DNA from: Zarea fungicola
Taxonomy: Eukaryota > Ascomycota > Sordariomycetes > Hypocreales > Cordycipitaceae
Direction of reading: 5' to 3'
NCBI GenBank assembly: GCA_900169235.1
Contig: FWCC01000130.1
Location: forward strand, 124,001-188,000
Length of the DNA stretch: 64,000 bases
Shown here: piece after piece, positions 58,264 through 64,000 of the stretch
Numbering within the stretch: the stretch's first letter is position 1
Layout of the letters: each line of letters opens with the position of its first letter
Program-made: the position numbers and the translations under genes
Notes under the pieces: generated by a model
Told to the model about the DNA's origin: nothing
Seen by the model: only the letters and a program-made list of their open reading frames with translations
Database searches by the model: none

Positions 58264-59196
58264 ATGGACGGGCCAGCACCGGGAATTAATGACTGCAAAC
58301 CTGTTCTCTTTTTGTCTGCCTTCACCTCCAGATACCGGGCAAAGCCAAGGCTAACTCATCTCGATAGCGACGTCGACAACTGTCTTTACCCACAAAGTAG
58401 CCTATGCAACAAAAAAGAATATCAAACTCTCCGCATCGATACTAATCCATCACAGATACCAACGTCGGCGAGCTCGTTCGAAACCTCATAACCAGCTACG
58501 TCGCTCAGCGTCTGAGTGTGCCCACTGCTGAAGCAATCCGCATACGCAACAAGTACTACGCCCAATATGGGCTTGCCATAGGCGGACTGATGGAGCATAA
58601 CCAAGTCGACCCGCGCGATTACAACTCCAACGTCGATGACGCACTGCGCTTGGACGGCATCCTGAAACCAAACCTCAAAACGCGACGGCTGCTCGATGAC
58701 ATTGACAAGTCCAAAGTCAAGTTGTGGCTACTTACCAACTCGTACATTACACACACCACGAGGGTCGTCAAGCTGTTAGAGCTCGAGAATATATTTGATG
58801 GCGTGACGTTTTGCGACTACGCGGAGCTCCCACTGGTGTGTAAGCCCCATCCAGCCATGTATCAAAAAGCCATGCGTGAGGCCGGCGTGGACAGAACTGA
58901 AGATTGCTTCTTTGTTGGTAGGTGATTATTATTATTTTTCTCGTCTAAATGTAGGTATAACCGCAAAGTAATGAATATGCTGACAAATGAACCAAGATGA
59001 CTCGTATTCCAATTGCGTTGCGGCAAAGGACATGGGCTGGACGGTCGCGCACCTAGTAGAGGAGGGACTCCCAATCCCGGAGACACCTGCAGCCCAATAC
59101 CAGATCCAGGACTTACAGGCACTGAGAAATGTGTGTCCTCAGTTTTTCAGATCGGCAAATAGCATAAAGAAACAAAGCACAACCTTTAGCGAATAA
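58264..59196 (+). CDS. HAD-superfamily pyrimidine 5'-nucleotidase, SDT1-like (246 aa)
   Basis: Four exons (58264-58313, 58368-58396, 58456-58917, 58997-59196) sum to 247 codons, and each junction keeps the frame. The first two are only 50 and 29 bases. HAD motif I (Asp18 and Asp20 in FFDVDN) is created by joining exons 1 and 2. Motif II (Leu-Thr-Asn-Ser), the Lys of motif III in VCKPHP, and motif IV Asp-Asp (split by intron 3) are all present. The characteristic CLYP and the helical cap sequence YAQYGLAIGGL identify the yeast Sdt1/Phm8 type. These enzymes remove phosphate from UMP, CMP or lysophosphatidate in the cytosol. The plus-strand frame from 58120 gives a false N-terminus unless spliced. 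Confidence 0.88.
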
Positions 59197-59360
59197 GAGT
59201 TGCCTAACGCCACATAAAACTTTCCCGGACCATACCTACCGCTATGCATGTTATTCCGCGGCCTCTTGAATACAACGGTACAAAGAGTATTCTGTCAGTG
59301 ACAGCGAGAAGAGACAATTTAGACTTGTCTTGATTTTAGGATACTACCCGATCGACGTTT

Positions 59361-59696
59361 ATGTCTTCGACCAAGACAGCGTCAGTTCCTTCCTTGTCCA
59401 ATGGCGCAAATGCCGGGGTGAATCATGCAGCTGGTCGCGCGAAGAGGCGGTGAGTGATCAATTCTGAACATGTTCTGTCCCTACACAACACACTTGGTGC
59501 ACGGTGGGTAAAAATTGCTTGAGACTCAGTCGCGCATAAGGCCTGTCCGTAATAACTAGTTACGCTTGTCACTATAAAGGCGCTAAAAATGGCTAAATCG
59601 TACCCCGAAGGCATGCTCATGTCGCGACAGACCCGCCAAACCCGTTGGGTAGCTGAGCTTGAGTCGGAGCTCCTACGCTCGTTTTCTCCCACTTGA
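59361..59696 (+). pseudogene. Remnant of the first exons of an unidentified gene
   Basis: Exon-like blocks 59361-59449 (Met-Ser-Ser-Thr start, Ser/Ala/Asn rich) and about 59580-59696 are flanked by a good GTGAGT donor and a TATAAAG acceptor. The second block encodes an amphipathic Tyr-Pro-Glu-Gly-Met-Leu segment followed by RQTRWVAELESELL. However, joining them at these splice sites shifts the frame by one base, and a stop follows the second block. The protein seems to be a cut-off N-terminus; I do not recognise the family. Chance cannot be excluded. Confidence 0.35.
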
Positions 59697-60329
59697 AACG
59701 AAGGGCGGCTACTGGAATCTTGGAACCACATCCATCTCGATCTGCCGGTAGCCACAGCTTAACCAGTCAGGCTCGGAGATGATGGGAAAACACATTCTCG
59801 GTCGCCAAGGCTCTTCGGCAGCACTCTGGGCACCTTCACCTCAACAGCCTCTGGAGATGTCCGTAACACCTGCCCAAGCTCTAATGGTGCCATCCTATAT
59901 TAATATCAAGAGCGATTTCTCTTGTTCAAGCTAAGCATTTTATTGCTGTTAGAGAGGTAGCGTGATGCGGTAGGCAGCTGCACACGGAACACTTCTACCC
60001 TCTTGTCGTCAGGCTCCGGTGATACCTTCATCGATGCCCTGACATAGAGTCGGGTGGTACTGCCCAAAGATGCGTTTTATCATTGCTGCAAACTCGTTAA
60101 TGCTCTAATTTATGTACCTCAACGCTGCGTAGTAGAAATAGCCCTCTAGTTCCCGTGCAATATCAGGGCCAACAGGTACTAAATAAACAGCTTGTGAATA
60201 AAATGACAAAACTTTTAGTTAAACTGGTAAGTTTTGTGAGATGTCAAGTGCACTGACGAATCTGTAAAAGCACAAGTTGAGCGCAATAGAAACGGCATAG
60301 TAGCAAATGTAGCAATAGGATTGTATCCT
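59697..60329. other. Spacer of 0.6 kb before the hAT relic
   Basis: No recognisable gene. It may belong to the decayed transposon that follows, but no terminal repeat was identified. Confidence 0.4.
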
Positions 60330-60985
60330 ACGTCGATAAGCCATCGCTACATCTGTCTCCTATGAAGTTCCACAAGTTTTCGATCTTGTCCAACGCCCTG
60401 TCAGCTTTGAAATCGTCCCAGATTTAATCGCGACGGCTTCGTCAGTCAGAACCTTCCAATTAATTATTAAGTACCAGAGCGGTTGAGATCTGAGGAAGAG
60501 GAAGGCTCCTGCCAGTGGGTTGATGATATGGCCTTGACAATAGAGCTGGGGGGGTTTGGGATTATAGGGATGCTAAATTTGCGTAGAGGTACTGTCTGTG
60601 TATTGTAAACAGGATCCGGACGAAGCAGATGCTAGTACCAGCTGAGAAAGGGGCTTCATCTTAATGCCGTTATTAAGTGCCTTTTCTATCACAAAGTATC
60701 CAAGTTTAGAAGCGAACCCCCAGTCCTCAATGACTTCCATGATTGTTATAGCGAGGTAACAGCCATCCTGCTAACTGTTAATGGTTTTGGAGGTCCAGAG
60801 GTCACAGCTGATATGAATTATCAACATTGCTGACTGTATGCTTTTTATTCTCCCTTTTCCGGGTCCGTACTGCCGCAAAACCCACTTCCTGATAGTGGCA
60901 TGCGTATCCGGCAACAAAGTACCAATATTGATATCAAGATACGCCAGCAGTCCTCGAAACGCGCCTCTCAAGAGTTCATGGCCTT
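60330..60985 (-). mobile_element. Decayed hAT-family transposase
   Basis: On the minus strand, pieces of a hAT transposase appear in the right order but in different frames and with stops. They are: a LLPDTHATIRKWVLRQY helix followed by IHISCDLWTS (60971-60780); a VIEDWGFASKLGYFVIE stretch (60772-60670); a GHIINPLAGAFLF segment (about 60550-60500); and an ALDKIENLWNFI segment (about 60395-60355). The order and the CDLWT and HIIN motifs are specific to hAT transposases. The catalytic Asp expected after GYFV reads as Glu. It is clearly inactive. The C-terminal dimerisation domain is not found. Confidence 0.72.
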
Positions 60986-61473
60986 AGGAGGCCGGTCCGT
61001 GAGGTACTTGGCCGGTGCCGTGCCGCCGGAGCAAGAATACGTCTTCTTTCAACACTTGCAGCGTTATTCCTCCTTTCCAGTCCATTGGTTGATATATCTG
61101 GCCTCGCTGTGATCGTTTGGTATATGAGAGAAAATCTAGTTATATTCTGGGCTGTGTGATGGATGGGGTGGAGCATCAACTGGCTCCGGTACAGTTTATT
61201 GCTATGTTAATACTACGTCTGCCATCTCACTACTGCAAAACTGCCCCAAATTAGAGTGGAGTTTGTATTATTTAGCTAATTGAGGTAACATTGCTTTAGA
61301 GAAATATCAAAACTCTATAGTTGGATAAAAACCCTGTAGACATGTAACTGGGCGGTAGCATTATATCTTGAGTAAACACTATCAAAATGGCTAACTCTAT
61401 ACAACTATTATTTTAGTACTAGTAACATACACGTTGCCATTTAAGTTCAGTTTTTGACATACCTTTAATGCTG
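60986..61473. other. AT-rich spacer
   Basis: No gene recognised. It lies between the hAT relic and the small secreted protein gene and may include unread 5' parts of the element. Confidence 0.45.
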
Positions 61474-61920
61474 TCATGGGTTGCATAAGTAGGAATAGCA
61501 GACATAGTTCTCGGCTATTTTCCAGTTAATGCCAACGCGGTTACATTGCAAACCCTTGCCACCAAAATTACGGTAGCAAGAACCCGCACTGTGACCATCC
61601 CTTTGTGTCAAGTCATATCCATTGTTGCCATTCCTTGTAAACTTCAGTCCAACCTCGCCACAAATTGGAACTCGAGAGGTGAAAGACTCGGGCCAAATTT
61701 GTCCAGGAGGGTCTATGAGAACTTGACTCCCCTTTCCATGTCCTGCGGTCTGCATCCAGTTGCAGGTATAATCATTGGATGGTAAATAAACATGTTCTAT
61801 AACGAAACCTTCCCCACCCGGCAGTGTGGTAAACGAGGTAGAGAGTCCAAGGTGAAAGTCTGCCAAAGTAGTGGGAAGCAAGGAGAGGGCAATGATGCCA
61901 ATGGTAGATTTGACTCCCAT
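61474..61920 (-). CDS. Small secreted cysteine-containing protein (148 aa, 6 Cys)
   Basis: A single-exon frame. The Met at 61920 opens a good signal peptide (residues 1-20, cleavage near Leu-Ala-Asp), and the frame upstream to 61983 is probably leader. A TATAAAA lies about 100 bases before the start. The mature part has six cysteines (a three-disulphide pattern), a Gly-rich centre and a Tyr/Cys-rich C-terminus. It looks like the small all-beta secreted proteins common in plant- or insect-associated fungi, but I recognise no family. The function is unknown. It is located beside a transposon relic, as effector-type genes often are. Confidence 0.7.
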   Translation of the reverse strand: MGVKSTIGIIALSLLPTTLADFHLGLSTSFTTLPGGEGFVIEHVYLPSNDYTCNWMQTAGHGKGSQVLIDPPGQIWPESFTSRVPICGEVGLKFTRNGNNGYDLTQRDGHSAGSCYRNFGGKGLQCNRVGINWKIAENYVCYSYLCNP

Positions 61921-62017
61921 TATTCTAACGAGTTGGGTAATATTGGGATGCAGAATAAAGAACTCTAAGGAGTTTAATTGCAAGTAGAACCTAGGATATA
62001 GAGAGTATTATGGATCC

Positions 62018-62024
62018 TTTTATA
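62018..62024 (-). promoter_or_regulatory. TATA box of the 6-Cys secreted protein gene
   Basis: Minus-strand TATAAAA lies about 100 bases upstream of the ATG at 61920. Confidence 0.5.
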
Positions 62025-64000
62025 CTTGGATTAAGAAACCCGTATCAACAATTACTTATTAGAACTGAAGGGATTTGTAGACAATGCACCTCCACTTATC
62101 GGTGGCATAGGAGTTTAGGGTCATATTTTCTCACGTCATATTTAGGGCTGTCACTGGATGACCTTTTCAAACAAAGGTCTCCATAATATATCATTATTTC
62201 GTTTTTGGCTTTGACATTTGAAGCTCTATTGCACATTCAGGCTACTCTGTCAACGCCTCCGCTGTACGTGCCGTCTTCTTCTTACTTTGGTCCAGTAACA
62301 CTCTCTTTGTACTTCTTGAGAGAGAAGTTCGTATGGAAGATAGCATAATTAATTTTTGGCTTAAATCTCCCAGAGAGCAGACAGCTCCGGCGTACACAAT
62401 AAGCCAAAGCGGTACCACAGACGGAGTCTCCTCACGGAGGTTTTATTATGTGTCCGCCGGACTTTCCGCCTAGTATTTATTCTGAGTGCTAGATAGGCTT
62501 AACCTAAACAGTCTAGTGTATCTAATCAATAATAGTAAGATTCGCTGACTCCGAGCAAACACTTGGGTTGTGAAAAGGAGCATCTTACCGGAAACTAGGA
62601 TGTTTTGCCGTGAGACCTGGTGGGGCTTTATATTAGGCTCCGTCCAGTTCAGATTGGGAGAAAATCTCTCAAATTAACCAGCAGCATTCTCCGCTGCAGA
62701 CAATACTGTTTTCTTGGTCAAAGATATCAAACAATCCACTATCAAATAGTCGCAATATCTATAGAGTACTTTCCGAAGGTCAGCTGATAAGTTTGCCTAA
62801 ATTGGAATGCTCGCATTATATGTATTTCATCCTTTGATTGCTGAGGCCACCTTGCTTATGATGCCTTGATTGTTGGGAGAGCTCTAGAGTCGTTCTAGTC
62901 TGTTGCCAATTGTCAGAGTTGGTGGATATGATATAGCGGGCCTCCTCCATCGAGCAGACCGTGCGTCGGCTATAGCCCACCCGTCCGCCTGGTGTAAGTG
63001 TTGGATCATTAAATTTCCCTAAATTCCTGAACGCCTCACCCACCATCTTTCATACCAGCATGTGGGGAACAGAGAGGCCCAATACTCTGCCGAGAACTTA
63101 GTGATCCATAATAACAACCAGAACTAAGCCCTGGCCAGCACGTATCTGCCAATCCCGCCCCCCTGGCTCCATGAGAGGAGCCGCCCGGGACATATGTGAG
63201 ATAAGGCTCATGTATGCGGGTGGGTTTTTCACTTAAGAGGAACTGTGGAGAATATGCTCTTTAGTCTGTTAAATCACCTCGAGAGTTGATTGCCGATTCG
63301 GCCTTTTTCGAGTAATTGGTTACAGAAACAGACAGGGTGTAACGCCCCTCGGCTTTCCATCTGTAGGGCAGACATTTATCTTCCACAGCTGCATGGTAGT
63401 CTTCATGAACCCACCATTGACAACAGTTCCATGCAACTGACCCTTAGAGGTACGACCAGTTGATAACTTGCTGCCCGCGGAAAAATGTCCACGCCGGCAT
63501 ATACTAATTGACAGTCAAACATCGCCTTACAATAATATAGAGATAGTGGCGTTCTACAGAGGACAGCGAGTTCGGTTAACATGTATGGACTGATCTCATA
63601 TGCTACATAAGCCACCGTAAATGCTCTTTGTTTACAATTCGAAGCAGCAGAATGGACTCTTCACCGGAGCCTTGCAGGGTTATCAAGGACAACATAGACA
63701 ACAGTAATGCTGTAACTCACTGGTCGTTGCCCTCCATTTCTGAAGCTCTCCAGATGCTAATTACTATATTCTTTAGTCTATATTTAATATATTCCTCTTA
63801 CAGCAGAATAAATATCCGTTATGACAGAGGCATTGTGATATTTTTGTTTTGTTTTCTCAGTCAGTCATGACTTTGAAGACGATTAAGAGTATTTTACGGC
63901 AACTGGCGACGTAGAATGACAGAAGCTTGTACGGCATAAAATCTGTCAAATTGGAGGTAAAGTACTTGTAATAAATCATACATCTAAACTCAGCAGAACT
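62025..64000. other. Gene-free right end of the window
   Basis: Two kilobases without a supported gene. A minus-strand frame at 62816-63046 is Ser/Arg/Gln rich and might be transposon debris; no domain is recognisable. The sequence is AT-rich towards the edge. Confidence 0.45.

Overview
This window reads as nuclear DNA of a filamentous ascomycete. Most genes are interrupted by short introns (about 45-130 bp, GTRNGT donors, CTAAC-like branch points). The protein families are typically fungal: Zn2Cys6 regulators, GH75 chitosanase, sedolisin, proteinase-K-like subtilase, tannase/feruloyl esterase and CBM18. The mix of secreted proteases, chitosan- and uronate-active enzymes and small cysteine-rich secreted proteins suggests a Hypocreales-like, host- or fungus-associated lifestyle, but that placement is inference. 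Gene density is low, with many relics, so this looks like an accessory or subtelomere-like compartment. Exon borders were worked out by eye from splice signals and reading-frame continuity.

Layout. 1-9.6 kb: gene-poor, with a 9-Cys secreted protein, a spliced secreted peptide built from two CX3C-X6-CX3C units, and a secreted sedolisin. 9.6-24.3 kb: an 8-Cys secreted protein, a serine hydrolase, an imine-reductase-like enzyme, a 1428-residue ABCC transporter, a PL7 lyase, a GH75 chitosanase and an APC-family amine/choline-type permease. 25-33.4 kb: a Zn2Cys6 regulator, a DAO-type FAD oxidoreductase, a GNAT acetyltransferase and a second Zn2Cys6 regulator. 34.8-43 kb: tannase/feruloyl esterase, a DUF4336 protein, a GST-like protein, an AKR7-like reductase and a CBM18 protein with a bacterial-looking lytic-transglycosylase-like domain. 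43.1-47.9 kb is empty. 47.9-64 kb: a Baeyer-Villiger-type monooxygenase, an uncharacterised secreted protein, a spliced 42-residue secreted peptide, a subtilase, an ankyrin relic, a truncated sulfotransferase, an SDT1-type nucleotidase, a relic of an unidentified gene, a decayed hAT transposase and a 6-Cys secreted protein.

How the genes may work together. At least eleven products carry N-terminal signal peptides. The proteases, PL7, GH75, tannase/esterase and CBM18 protein could together break down host or microbial surfaces. The permease, regulator and FAD oxidoreductase at 22.8-28.7 kb look like a small amine/amino-acid utilisation module. The GST, AKR, BVMO, imine-reductase-like enzyme and ABCC pump suit detoxification or tailoring chemistry. 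No PKS, NRPS or terpene synthase backbone is present, so no complete biosynthetic cluster can be claimed. The two findings most worth a second look are the double CX3C peptide gene with its six-base microexon (3296-3688) and the CBM18/transglycosylase-like fusion (42237-42967).
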